Under the pieces are notes generated by a model. It saw nothing but the letters and a program-made list of their open reading frames with translations. It made no database searches and was not told the DNA's origin. The translations under genes were made by a program, and so were the position numbers. This document shows, one piece after another, positions 21,995-34,200 of a stretch of 64,000 bases of DNA. Positions within the stretch are counted from its first letter, which is position 1. Each line of letters starts with the position of its first letter. The DNA comes from Paraspadella gotoi. Lineage: Eukaryota; Chaetognatha. The stretch covers positions 16,498,005 through 16,562,004 of the forward strand of contig CM119265.1 in NCBI GenBank assembly GCA_051294375.1. Direction: 5' to 3'.

Positions 21995-24791
21995 TTATGT
22001 GTCTGGAGAGTCACTTTTTTTTGTCTCTTCTAATCTCAGGGATTTGAGTAAATGATAATCGAGAAAAGAGTTGTGCGCGCTGGACAATATTGGAACGAAG
22101 AAGGCCCTCCAGTACGGATGGGAGTTGGCGGCGTCAAGAAATTTTTGGCTGAAGACGCTCCTCCACTCATCGGTTTTTTCGGAGTATCGAGGTTCCGACG
22201 AGGAATCGCCACCAGGGGGCGAATCGAGGTCGACCAAAAAGTCGCAAGTGCTGACGTTAACGTAACGGGACGGTTCCTGAATCAATGGGCAGGGAAAGGT
22301 GGTTGCTTATTGGTTATTATGTGAAAATTTCGCACAAAGCTCATTGTATTCGCGTTAAAACCTCCAAATTCTGGTCATTCATGTTGTCAGGGACGATTTT
22401 TGATCCTCGAGGAGGTGGGGCCTCGTAAAGGCCCGGCAGCTGCGCACGGAATTCGGAGCGAACGAACCGAAACTCCCACTGATCCGTAGGAAGAAAGAAA
22501 GAGGATGGGAATCGGTGCCACTCTTTGCCAGCGCAGACACGGATCGGGCGTGGGCTCGTAGTCGGAGGATTCTCTCGATAGAGGGAGTGTAGTTGCATGT
22601 AGACGTCCATTGGCGCGTGATAATTTTGATAAAGGGCCACGCATCGCAAGGTTCCCATAGTTATGTAAGCGAAAATGAAAGCTGGGATAAGAAAAAAACG
22701 GTTATTTATAAACGAAACTCACCAAGAAAGAAAAAATAAAGAAGACAGAAAAAGGAAGAGGGGAAAGGGAAAAGGGGAAAAAAAGGGGGAAAGCATATTT
22801 ATCTATTTATTTTATTTAATTATAATGAAGCAAAATTTATAATTGTTGGTTTGTAATCACAAGGATATTGACGAAGAGCTTAAAGTCTGGATTAAACATG
22901 TCTAATTAGTTTTCAATAAGAAAGTATTTAATTGCACATACGATTAAGTTTTTAAAACTTTTTTTTAGTTTAGACATTTGTTAGTCATTTATTCCTACCA
23001 GTCGGAAGCCAATTCGTGCCGACCGTGTAGTGAGTTTTGAGATCCTTGAGTGAGGGCAGGGTGTGAGCTAATAGACGTTGCCCAGAATCGAGAGCCGACG
23101 CGGCGGCGAACAAAATGAGTGGGTAGATAGGAAAGAGAAACCTTTCCTCCTTCAATGTGAAAAAAAAAAACCGAAATTTAACCAAAAAGCAAATAATCAC
23201 TAAAATCATTGCTACCTCGATACGAATGGGTTTAAAAATTACCTTGTGAGGTCTCGTGACGAAAATGAAAAACAAGAGATACATTGGCAGCAACAATAAC
23301 CAAAAAGGAACTTGATTAACGTTGCATGTTGAACACTTGCTTCTACGTATTACAAAAAAAAAATTCTCGTAACAAAGCGCTAGGAGTGTTGATAAATGTT
23401 TTTTTAAAAACGTATTTATTAGTAGTACCTCAAATTGCTGGTAGACCGCACAGAGGAACCGTGAAATTCAGAATGTTTTTTTCGTAAAAAGGACTGAATG
23501 GCTGAGCAAATGGGGACCGAGGCGAAGGACAATGGAAACGCCAGATTGAAGTTAAGCAGGCCGTTTTTTAAATAAAATGTCCAAGGTTCCACCCCGTAAA
23601 TATCTAAAGAATGGAGCGACAAAAATTTCACACAAATTTTACTTCTTGGAATAAAATAAAATTGATTTCAAACCTGGTCCATGAGGGGTAAATACGTTGT
23701 ACAAAATTATGTTGAACGGGGCCACTACGAGTTTCCCGTAATAGTACGCATCAATCATCACCATAGGAACAGCGCAGAGAAAACCCGCCACGAGCGACCA
23801 CTGTTTTTAAAGAGAATGGTGTTACTTGACTTTAAACCTTTCATATAAATTTTTAATAAGATCTTGCCTTCAAAAAGTAGAAGACGTCTCTCTTTCTAAA
23901 GACGAGATCTACAGCGACATGAAGACCAGTAAAAGCGGCAAAGGGCCAGCCAAGCAACGCGCCCGCGGCGGTGGCAGCGATAGCCATGCGGAGGTGAGAC
24001 TGAATAAAAGCCGAGGTAGCCACCATTGTCGTATACATAGCGAATGAAGATGGCAAGTAGGCCGTCGAGGAAATAAACATCCCGGGACTGAGAAAAGATA
24101 TTCATTCGATCACTCTTTATGATTAACAATTTAGCATTGCTGCACAAAAGCGATTGGAACAGTAGCCTACCCACCTGAAAAGCATCAGCAGAAGCAATAT
24201 TCTCCCAGTCTGCGATCCGTAATGTCGCACGACGCCTTTATAAAAGTATGCTTCTGAAGCTGCAGAAGCAAGCCCGAGCATGCAGCGCAGCGCGTAAAAG
24301 ACGAGAAGTTTGTTGCCTTGCAGCAGCGTTTCGTAGATCCACAAAGGGAAAGCGTGGATCCAGACGTACGCATAAGAGCGAAGGGCGTAGGCGGGCGAGT
24401 ATTCCCAAGTCTGAAAACCGGAGCCATGGAGGACAAAGTGAGTGGGCTCCCAGTAGTTATAAGTCTCATCGCAGTCGGAAACGTTTGTCCACACGCCAGC
24501 GCAGAGTCGGGCGGACAAAAGAACTTTGAACGCAGTGTAGACTGTGGGAGTCCACGGCGCAGAGCTGAAAATATAAAAGGTAAGAGGTAAAAATAAAATC
24601 ACGGGAGGGAAATGATGTCACGAGACACTAACTCACTGGCCATGAGAGGATGTTACGGCGCAGGTGGCGCTATGGCTGCCGGATTGGGAAGCGACGACAC
24701 GAAATTTCTTATCAATTTTGCTTCGATCGTCCGACGGTGACGTTGTCGGCGATGTAGCCGAAGGAGGCACATTTTTACGGCGGTTAACCAT
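21995..24791 (-). CDS. ALG9: ALG9, ER alpha-1,2-mannosyltransferase
   Basis: ALG9 adds the seventh and ninth mannoses to the dolichol-linked oligosaccharide in the ER lumen. The start ATG at 24791 opens an exon ending GHGQ-type donor (CA|GTGAGT), which splices to SAPWTPTVYTAFKVLLSARL. The GT22 family signature SDCDETYNYWEPTH follows directly, then FQTWEYSPAYALRSYAY, LRCMLGLASAASEAYFYK, SPGMFISSTAYLPSSF and PHKVIF/EERFLFPIYPLILFA on later exons. The C-terminal part (FRAQLPGLYEAPPPRGSKIV, MNDQN, then EPSRYVNVSTCDFLVDLD) matches the human end region well. Hydrophobic segments are distributed along the protein, as in the family. About eight or nine exons are visible. Exact borders in 22660-23860 were not all resolved. 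Confidence 0.93.
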
Positions 24792-24904
24792 ATTGAGAAT
24801 TAATTTTTCTTAATCCTTTTTTTCTCGGTTTATTCTCGTCATTTTTTCAGCAATCAATAGAAAAAAACTATCACTGTCGTACGCTTAATAAAATATCAAT
24901 TATA

Positions 24905-25195
24905 ATGACTAGGAGTCAATATAAGAAGCATCTATGGCAATAGCCGGATTGCCTGTGATGCCCATTAGGATGGGGCATCTCACTGTTGACTTTAGGGGCT
25001 TCCGACCCTCAGTGAAGCCTCCTGTCACTGGCACGGTTACCCTAGGACGGTCTCGCTTTGATAACGCAGAGGGAAGTTGTTAGCAATGTGGATGGAACGC
25101 AACGCTTGTGATGGTGCGTTCCCCCTCTGAGCCAATGGGATTGGCTGAACGATGGTGGATGTGAGGCGGTGTGAATATACTGCCACACATCTTTA
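24905..25195 (-). mobile_element. tRNA-derived SINE, copy 1
   Basis: Read on the minus strand, this has a tRNA-like A box (TTGGCTCAGAGGGGG) and a decayed B box (GCGTTCCATCC). A body follows with GCCAGTGACA, TCACTGAGGGTC, GAAGCCC and GGGCATCACA in that order. The same order of words occurs on the plus strand at 58385-58630. It lies in the spacer between ALG9 and the MAIP1-like gene and explains why that spacer (462 nt) is longer than most. Confidence 0.75.
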
Positions 25196-25253
25196 CTGAA
25201 ATAGAAGACATAGTAATATTTAAGTAATGAATATTTCTGGCCAAGCGAACAAT

Positions 25254-25993
25254 TCAAGACAGGTCTTTCGGGTTAAAATGATTGACGACGTTCAAAATCC
25301 ACGGCGAGGGATTGTTCCTGTTCGAGTAGTCCCTGTAAAACCTGTAATTGCAAAGCATCGGCTTTTCGGCGGCTTCAGTAAGCGTAATCGCCGTTAAATC
25401 TTGAGGCTCAATAATAGCGTAGGACATCATAATTTCTACGGCGCGGAGTCCCGTCATCTCGTCCTCGATGATTCCGATGCAGGACATAACGTTTGATCGA
25501 ATGGCCTCTTCGCTGGACACGAGCAACTGGCGGCGTTGCCATGTCGTGAGGCGCCCGTGGTTGTGCTTAATCTCGTCAAAGGCTTTGGGGTCAACGAGGC
25601 CCTCGGTACGGAGAGGCTCCACGTCGTCCGAGGCCAAGATGCTAGAGACGGTGAGCAGGGACATGAAGGCGCCCCTCTTGAAGGCCTCGATCGAAAAGTC
25701 GGAGTCGTAGCGGTGCTGATGTATTTTTCGAAGAACTTGTTCTTCAGATTCGTCGACAGAACAGAAAAGATGCTAGGAACGACCTTGGGGTGGTCCATCA
25801 GCGAAATCCCGAGGCAAGAGTTTTGCCGACTGAAAAATCGGATGGGTCGCCAGTTGGCGGCGGAATTTAGGGATTCGGGGAAGCGGATCCATAAGGGAGC
25901 GGCGTTGCGGGAAAGAGCGGGGAAAGGCAAAATCGACTGACGGCCGTGGCAGCTCATACGCATGGTTCGCTGCGACAACTGAGGAAGCGCCAT
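25254..25993 (-). CDS. MAIP1: MAIP1-like mitochondrial protein, with apparent frameshift
   Basis: MAIP1 (m-AAA protease interacting protein 1) acts in the mitochondrial matrix in import and maturation of the calcium uniporter regulator EMRE. The N-terminus (MALPQLSQRTMRMSCHGRQ, later RPIRFFSRQNS) is Arg/Ser-rich like a matrix-targeting peptide. The segment SLMDHPKVVPSIFSVL fits the family's conserved N-terminal motif, and YDSDFSIEAFKRGAF followed by the helix-rich C-terminal domain, ending SPWILNVVNHFNPKDLS, matches the MAIP1 body. These two halves are in different frames. The break lies at an A-run (GAAAAATAC, about 25730-25737), where one extra A would restore FFEKIHQHRYDSDF. This may be an assembly error, a polymorphism or an inactivating mutation. 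The remaining frame shows no other damage. An acceptor-like TTTTCTTGTAG lies 10 nt before the ATG. Confidence 0.72.
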
Positions 25994-26311
25994 GACTCGA
26001 CTGCTACAAGAAAACTTTAAACAAATTGAATGTAGTTAATAATTGCTTGTAGATATTTTATACTTGTGTATTAATTAGAAATTATGTATACAAATTTTGC
26101 ATAATTTAAAAAAGAAAACAGATTTTTGTATGGCAAAAAAAATAAATTCACCGGTATTATCGTACAATGCATATTGCATAACCATAAAATTTTATGAAAA
26201 AAATATTTTAAAAAAGCTAGTAATTTATAATGGATGATTGCTGTAATCAGGTAACAAATAAAGTATTAGGTACAAAATAATTTTAATGCAACAATGTCGC
26301 AAGTTACTGGG

Positions 26312-28103
26312 TCAGTTACCGTTCAGTAGCGTCGAGTCAAAAAACGCTATGCATCCTGCGACAGGACATCGAGTTTGGAATCGGCCCTTAACCAAGTCGG
26401 CATATACCAGATCCCGCATGGCATTTTTCTCAACCCTATGGCCACAGTCGGGATTTAAAACGGCGTCTATAAAGGGCTTTCGAGTCACGGGGCAGCGGCG
26501 GGAGACGATCTTTGCCACTACGACAACATCGTGATCCCCATCGGGGGCAACAGCGACGTCGTCAACGATTTCCAGGGAGCTTGTGACGTCTGGCGGATCT
26601 TCAGCCAATGACAAGTCATCTTCTTTAGCACTGAAGGAAACGGTCGGGAGCGGAATAGATGAACCAGAATCCTCCGGACACAATTGTCGAAACTTCTTTG
26701 ACTCCTGTCGAGCTGCGTGGCGGTTTTAAATAGTTAGTTAAACATAGAATAAGAGTGTTATTAAAAGTTACAACACTCAAAATAAATAAATCATAACACC
26801 TCGACTGACGTCGTGCAACTTTTCAAGAAGTTTGTTGTTCTTTTTGCGAACTTTCCTTTGGCGATTCCTTGCGCTACGCGATGCTGCAATGAAAACGCCG
26901 CTCTCGGAATCAGAAGCGCTGCTAACCATGGTTACTGTAGAATCCGCGTCGTCTTCAAAGCGAAATATTTGAGATAGGTTAAGAAAAATGCGCATAAATT
27001 TATTGTTATCACTTAGGCTATCTACCTTTCTCAACGTAAACGTCGATGTCGTCTTCGACATCTTCTCTATCTTCCTCTGTAATATTGCTCGCATCGCTGT
27101 CAAACACATGTTTTCTCCGCTTCCCCTTCTTTTTGATGTCTTCTTCATCACATTCCGATTTTGGTCCAGAACTGATGGATCGATGGACTCGATTTAAAGC
27201 TTTCGCCCAAGTTTTGTAGTCCTCATTGTTCCCTTCCGCGACATCACAGTCTGAGGAAGTTTCAGTTGATCTCATTTTGTCAACGTCATAGTTACTTCTT
27301 TTCACTTTCGATTTTATTGCGCATCTCCTTTTCCTTTTGCCTTTTCGGTTTCGGTCCGAATCCGGTCCTTCTGAAACAGAGTCGCTCGATGTTTCGCCGC
27401 TTTTTCTGACCGCGCGATGTACTTTGCATTTTCGCTTTTGTAAATAACGACGCCGTCCTGATCGACGCTCGCTGGATTCCTTACAAAGCTTAGCCATTTT
27501 CTTTGATTTTTTCTTTTTTTTCTTCTTCTTCCTGCGCCCGACATCCTCGTCGTCGATAAACCCCTTCATGTCCAACTCGTCGCTGCCTTCCGTATAATTA
27601 CCGTCTCGCTGGTTGTAAGCAGTGTGGCCCTTGATTAGCTCGAAGCGCAGCTTCGTCGGACGGAGAGAACGAAGTTTGGATGGAGAAACTTTTTCCTTGG
27701 AGATGGCGTCAAAAACGCTCTTTCTCGAGGGAAGGCTAAACTCTTTCTTGTTTCGCAGTCGATGAGATTTCATCAGTCTGGCGGACAACCGAGAACCGGT
27801 ATCAGTTTCTTCATTTGCATCGTCGTCCGCAGCGAAGCGACTTTCGCTCCCAATGCTGCGCGGTAGGTGTGACACCGAGTCATTCGCGGGCCTCTCTCCA
27901 TTTTTTCGCCAAGGGCAGGATTTGCTCCGGAGGGGCGAACGGTTGCGCGAATTGGAAGAAGTAACAGATTCCGAATCAGGTGATCGATTGGAATCTGTTT
28001 CACCTTCGTCAGAGTCCGAATCCAAAATCAGGTTTTTAAACCTCTTTGGTTTTTTCCTTCTTTTACTCCCGACTACGGGAGGGCTATATTCGACATCGGA
28101 CAT
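26312..28103 (-). CDS. NSE2-like SP-RING SUMO ligase with long basic N-terminus
   Basis: Three exons (28103-27026, 26952-26800 and 26712-26312) join in phase to about 543 aa. The C-terminus is an SP-RING: CPVTRKPFIDAVLNPDCGH, then RCPVAGC, with the Cys-x-His and Cys-x4-Cys zinc ligands of NSMCE2/Mms21. NSMCE2 is the SUMO ligase of the SMC5/6 DNA-repair complex and is usually about 250 aa. Here some 430 residues precede it. They are Ser/Asp-rich and Lys/Arg-rich with an eight-lysine run, and appear disordered. The normal N-terminal helices that dock on SMC5 are not obvious. A short basic helix (NRQRKVRKKNNKLLEKLHDV) crosses exons 2-3. A very strong acceptor-like site (T-rich tract, then TTTTTTTTAG) lies only 4 nt before the chosen ATG. 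PIAS/ZMIZ-type ligases are less likely because the ring is C-terminal. Confidence 0.75.
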
Positions 28104-28296
28104 GAGTCTAAAAAAAAACAAACAAAAAAACAACAAAATCTCATATGATTAACTGATAACATTAACTAAATTCTAAACACATCCAAAAACAAAGGAAAAA
28201 GTGATTGAAATTCGGAGTAATGTTAAAATTAAATTAAATTACAACAATCATTCAATCAATTACGTCTGCAAAAAGACTTGTAAACGATAAAGATCA

Positions 28297-31200
28297 TCAA
28301 TCAATCAACTGAACAGTCCTGAGGGAGTCTTCGTCATGCATCGAGAGAACAACCCTGGATCCATCGTTGAAGGGATACGAAATTCCGCCGTCGATTACGA
28401 GGCAGGCGTCGAACATCCGTGACCGGACGGATAGCGTTTCGACGAACCCATGTTCGGGATATTGGGAACTAAAATAAGACGAAAGTTAGTAGTACGTCAG
28501 TTAACTTTTTTCTAACTTTAAGCGGCCTCCCCAACAAAAATAACGCTCAAGTAAATACCTGAAAACTCGATTGACGATGGGGTCACGAATGATGTAGGCC
28601 ATCTTTTTCTCAGTCGGGTCGAAAACGAGAGATCGATTGTAGGTTTCCGCGATTCTCTGAAAGAGTCGCTTGTCTTCGGTTGCCGCGAACGCCCCAGGAG
28701 ACTCCCGACGTAAAATTTCTATTATATCCCCCACGTTGTCCGGGGAGAGTTTATGAATGTTAAGGTACCAGGATCCGGATCCTGTGCCTGAAAACGATCA
28801 GTTAGAGAGGGATCATTTTCCGAGCTGCTCATTTCTACTCAACACAAACCTGTCGCAACTACGAGGCCGGAGCATTTATGTTTCAGTCTCGGCTTAGAAT
28901 TTATTCCCATTTCGAAATAGGAGACTCGCGCTGAGACGCTTTCTCCGACGAAGACATCGTTTAAAGCTCGGCAAGGAAGAACCACCCAGTCCTCCGCGGT
29001 AGCAATATCTGACAATCAAAAACATTTCTTTCAAGAAACGGCGGATAGCTTTTGGAAGGTCTTAGTTTACTATTAGGCACTCATGGGTGGGGGGAGGTGT
29101 TTATACGGGCAATTTAAGGGTAACCTTCTTTATGTAGGTTTTTCCGCAATGATCGACAACTAAATTGAGTCGAGTTCTTCTCACAGTTTAGAGATATAGT
29201 TAAGAAATATTTAAAATTAAATATTATGGGCGTATTCAGAGTTTCAGATCAAAATTCGAATAAATGATTGAAATAAAGAACATTGATATAAAATAAAATT
29301 TATTTTTTTAAATTTTCGCAGTAGTGACTGTTGTCCCTATTTAATTTTTTAAAGTTGATTCGAATTTTTAATAAAAAGTTGATCAAAGAATACACGAGTC
29401 TTAATCCAAATTTTATTTAAAAATTAGTTAAAAATTAAAAAAAAAACTATATTTTTTGTACAAAAATTTAATTATAGTAGGGGGAGACTAACTCAGTAAG
29501 GTGGTTAAGGAATTGAATTCAGCACCTGCTCAAACGAAAATTTAGACATTTTTTTAAAAATTTGAATAGACAATTTTTTATTATATACTCCATACTCCAT
29601 ATATTAATTTTTTAATATTTATTTATAAATAGGAAAGGCTAAAAATTTTTTTGGGATTTTTTGATTTTAAGATCAGATTCAGGTAGCTTGCAAAAAGTTG
29701 TCTTCACAAAGTATAATTCTTTTTTCGATATTTTGATCATAAGTATGTGAAAAATATGAAAAACTGTTTATAATCATCATCATCATCATTTTTCGATAAT
29801 TTTATTACTTTTTCTTAATTTTGACCAAGAAAACATAAATATTTTCGAAAGTTGTAGTTTTAATTTTTATTTAACTTTTTATGCTCTCTCAGAATCCATC
29901 AAAAAAAGTTAAGATTGATTAAAAAAATTTTTATCATTATATAGTAATATTGTAATTTTAATAGCAACAATAAAAGCATTAAAATCGAACTTTTTTAAAA
30001 AATTCTTTTTTTACCTAAAAGTAGACTTCAAGACTAAATTTTTGAACCCCCGCCCTATAATTTAATTTCATAGTAGATTTCTAATTATAGGATAATTTTA
30101 TAGAAAAATTATAATTTTAAGATTTTTACCCACTTAACGAAATTTTTTTTAAAAAAAGTTATATTTTCTTTTATCAACTTTTCGAGAGGAATTCGAATCG
30201 AATCAAAACGGAAGATCCGCATTATATCCGTAGTTTCGAAATTTTTTTATCCCTATCTTGCCCTACTAAATTCAACAAGACATGAATTTGGCTTAAAATC
30301 GTTATTCTAATTAAGCTCGTTCAAAAATTTAAAAAATGACATAATCCCAAACCCCAGCCATTCCCATAATTCTCGTTTGATCCATTATGAAAGTTGTCTC
30401 ATGCTAAATCGCTGGTAACATCTGATCTTCCGACACTAGCGGCGGCGCTTGGAACACCCTCTGCTTCTGTCAAGGGTTGACAAATAAAAACCCAAATTAT
30501 AATAGGAGCCGAGTCACCTCAAATTCAACCGAGACATTTTTGGCTAAAAGACGGCTTACGATTTCTTGACGGGTCGGCGTTTCGCGCAGGACTTTTTCTT
30601 TTGAATACCCGCTCGACATCGGCCTTTCCCGTTTTTCTTGCAACCTGGAGGTGGGCGTTTTCAGGAGGAAAGTGACGTACTTAACGAAACTAACCGCCCC
30701 AATCATCTTAGAAAAAGACAAATGCCCACTTTTCCGGTGCTTGATAGACTCGAAGGTGATGGTGACCGACTTGGCCCCGCACGATCGGCAGCACTTTTTT
30801 CGCGAAACCTTCGCCATGGGTTTAGCCTCGTCAGCAGACTAAAAATTGTTATTGGAAAAAATCGTGTTCGAAAGAAAAAATGGAAAAATTGGTTGACGAT
30901 AAACTGAACAAGTAAGTAGTAGTAGTAGGAAGTTTGTTTTTATACGTCTTCATCGTTGTATTCGTCGTCTTCGTGATCGTCATCGTCTTTGCTCGAATCA
31001 TTAGAGCTCACGTATTAGGTATACAATAAAAACAACAACTCATTTTGAGAGTGAGTGGAGGTGGTCGAGATAAAAATGGCGAACAAAATGAGATGAATCC
31101 ATTTATTGAAATCAGAAAAGCGAATGGAATCGAATTGGCTAATTGTACAAAGTGGCATTCATTTTTATATGGCGAGAGAGAGAAAATTTGGTTTACATTT

Positions 31201-34200
31201 GTAAAGTAAACAATTCTAAAAATACTTCCAAATAAGGTAACGTTTTGCGACCGGCGTTTGAACAGAGGGAGCAAAATATTTCTTAGCGGGCATTGGAATT
31301 TTTAAAGAATTCGGCCGGCGATTTTATTTACTTTCTTACTAATAATAATAATCAGGATCTCCACTAGTGATTATAGGTTAACCTTCAAGCATGAAAATAA
31401 TAGAAAGAGTTTCGCAAACTGAGGTCACGTAACTGACCTTCATCCTGAAGATCTGATCTGAATTTTCTCATCAATTTTTGTTTGGTTATTTGCGCTTCTT
31501 TCGTCTGTAAATTATTTTGAACATTTCGAAGTTATTATTTCTTCCCGCAAAACCATTTCTCTAACGGTTCAAACTGACAATTAGAATCGACAAGGAATTT
31601 CAGAATTATCATACTTATGTTAAATTCTGAATCGCAAAGAAAGACCGGGAAACTTTTCCAAGAAATACAAACTTTAAATTCAGCCAATGGGAGTTTGTCT
31701 TCAAAAAGTCAAAAAGAGCCGGCTGTTCCCTCGGCTTGATCCTCGTTTTCGATCGAAACAAAGAGCAGGGGAGAGTATCCGCCAATTTAATTACCCTCAG
31801 TTCAATTCAATTAAGGACTACTAAAAGTATTAGCTTTTTTATGATTGTTGCATAATAATTTACAATTTTTTGATGTTTATTATAATTACGAACTGACGAG
31901 TTTAACCTCATTCAGGTTGTGTGTCATGAAAATATCTTGTAAAAGGGATTTAATGACTAGATAACCTTCAAAATGTTAGAAATGATAAATAATTATTTTT
32001 TGAATTTTTATTTTTAGAATTTTTCTTATCGACCGAGCGAAATGAGTAAAGTTATTTCTTTCGTAGCGGTAATAGGCTTAGCTTATATTATCCTAGACAA
32101 CAATTACGCGAAATGCTTTCGATTACTTTTACTCAATAAAAATTTTTTTATCAATATCCTAACCTTATACTTCTCTCTTAAATATACACCTATTTCGCAT
32201 TAACATAATAGGAACCCCAGCAGCATTCAACGGTTTCCCCGCGTTCGTTATAAAACAAGATTTTTTTTTGTTTCTCTAGGCCGACGTCATTGAGCTGCAG
32301 CCAATCAAAGCTCGAGCCTTTCTATTAAAACAGCTGCTGCTTCAGAGTGGAAAAATTCGCGCGCCCAACCTTTTGTCGCTAACGACGGTTTTCGTATTCC
32401 CTCCAATTTCTCGGTAATCACCTCGACGAAACCTTTAAAAGCCGAGTCCCGCTCCGATCAACCGTCAATGAAAATCGTCGAAACCACACAGTGGGTCAAG
32501 AACAAAATTTGAAGAAAAAAAAACTTCGGCGAAATTTTAAATTTCTTTGACTCAAATATTTTTTTTATTTTTTCGCAATCAAAAATGGACAACGGAAATC
32601 TCATCGGAACCTTTAAAAATGCGAAGATAAACAGCCCCTGCAAAAGTCCATCAAAAAGAAAACCGCTCGGCGAAGTGTCAAATACAGAAAGAAACAGGTG
32701 ACCGGAGATCTTCGCTTTTACAAAAAAAATTATTAATACTATTAATTATTGAGATTTACGTTATATTTGATATCCAATTTTGAAAGTTTCAAAATTACTT
32801 ATTTGATGGCGAAAAAAAAATTTTACGCGCGGAAAAAGTATGAGGACCTTGACGGTAATCGATGTCAAATTAAATATACAGGGTAAACCTATTTGGTGAC
32901 GAGAAAGCGCCCGTCCTGGCCTCGCCCAAAAAATTCAAGGTTTCGGAAGAGAAGCCGGTTTCGGCGGCGGGACTGGAAGAGGAGCCTCTTCTACGCCCCA
33001 ACCCACGGCGGTTCGTAATCCTTCCCATCCAATTTCCCGACATCTGGCAAATGTACAAAAAGGCCGAAGCCTCTTTCTGGACCGTGGAAGAGGTCGATCT
33101 TTCAAAAGATCTCTCTCACTGGCAATCTCTCAAGGTGCGGTAAAAATCGAACAAGTTTAAGAATGTTAAAAAAGTTAATGTATTGACTAACAATCTCATT
33201 CATCACTCCTCTCAGGACGAAGAACGTTACTTTCTCTCCCACGTTCTGGCTTTTTTCGCCGCCAGCGACGGCATCGTCAACGAGAACCTCGTCGAGCGAT
33301 TCATGCAGGAGGTGCAGGTGCCGGAAGCCAGGTGCTTCTACGGTTTTCAAATCGCGATCGAAAACATTCACTCTGAAATGTACAGCCTTCTCATCGATAC
33401 CTACATCAAAGACAACGTTGAAAAGGATAGGCTGTTTAACGCGATCGAAAATTTACCAGGTAAAATTAGAGGAAAACAAGAAATAACAAATCAAAGAAAA
33501 GACAATAGTTGTATTAAACTTAAATTATTTTCTACATTATATATATTCAATAATGCAATATCTACCCCCACCAGCTGTGAAAAAGAAGGCGGACTGGGCG
33601 TTGGCCTGGATCAACTCAGAGAACGCCACCTACGCCGAACGCGTGATCGCTTTCGCCGCCGTCGAGGGCATTTTTTTCTCTGGATCATTCGCCTCCATTT
33701 TCTGGCTGAAGAAGAGAGGACTTATGCCAGGTGCCGGAGAAACCTTCGTCCAGTTCTTTCAATTTCAAAGAGATCCATAACACTTTCCTCTATTCTTCCC
33801 CACAAGGTTTGACGTTTAGCAACGAATTGATCTCGCGAGACGAGGGGCTTCACTGCGACTTCGCCTGCCTCATGTTCAAGCATCTCAAGAACAAACCCTC
33901 ACAGGAAAGAATCCTCGCGATCATTAAGGACGCCGTCAAAATCGAACAAGAGTTCCTAACTGACGCTCTGCCCGTTGCGCTGCTCGGAATGAACTGCGAA
34001 GCCATGAAACAGTAGGAAAAACATTTTTTCTCTCTTTATCTAAAATTGGCCACGCCACAACTAATTTTCTTTAACAATTTTTTCAGATACATTGAATTCG
34101 TCTCGGATAGACTCTTACGCGAACTCGGATGTCCTAACTACTACAATTCCGAAAATCCTTTTGACTTCATGGAGCACATAAGCTTGGAGGGAAAGACCAA

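Noticed and set aside
22741-22800. Purine-rich A/G tract as a possible gene or regulatory repeat
   Set aside because: It is simple GA/GGAAA sequence inside an ALG9 intron with no further structure.
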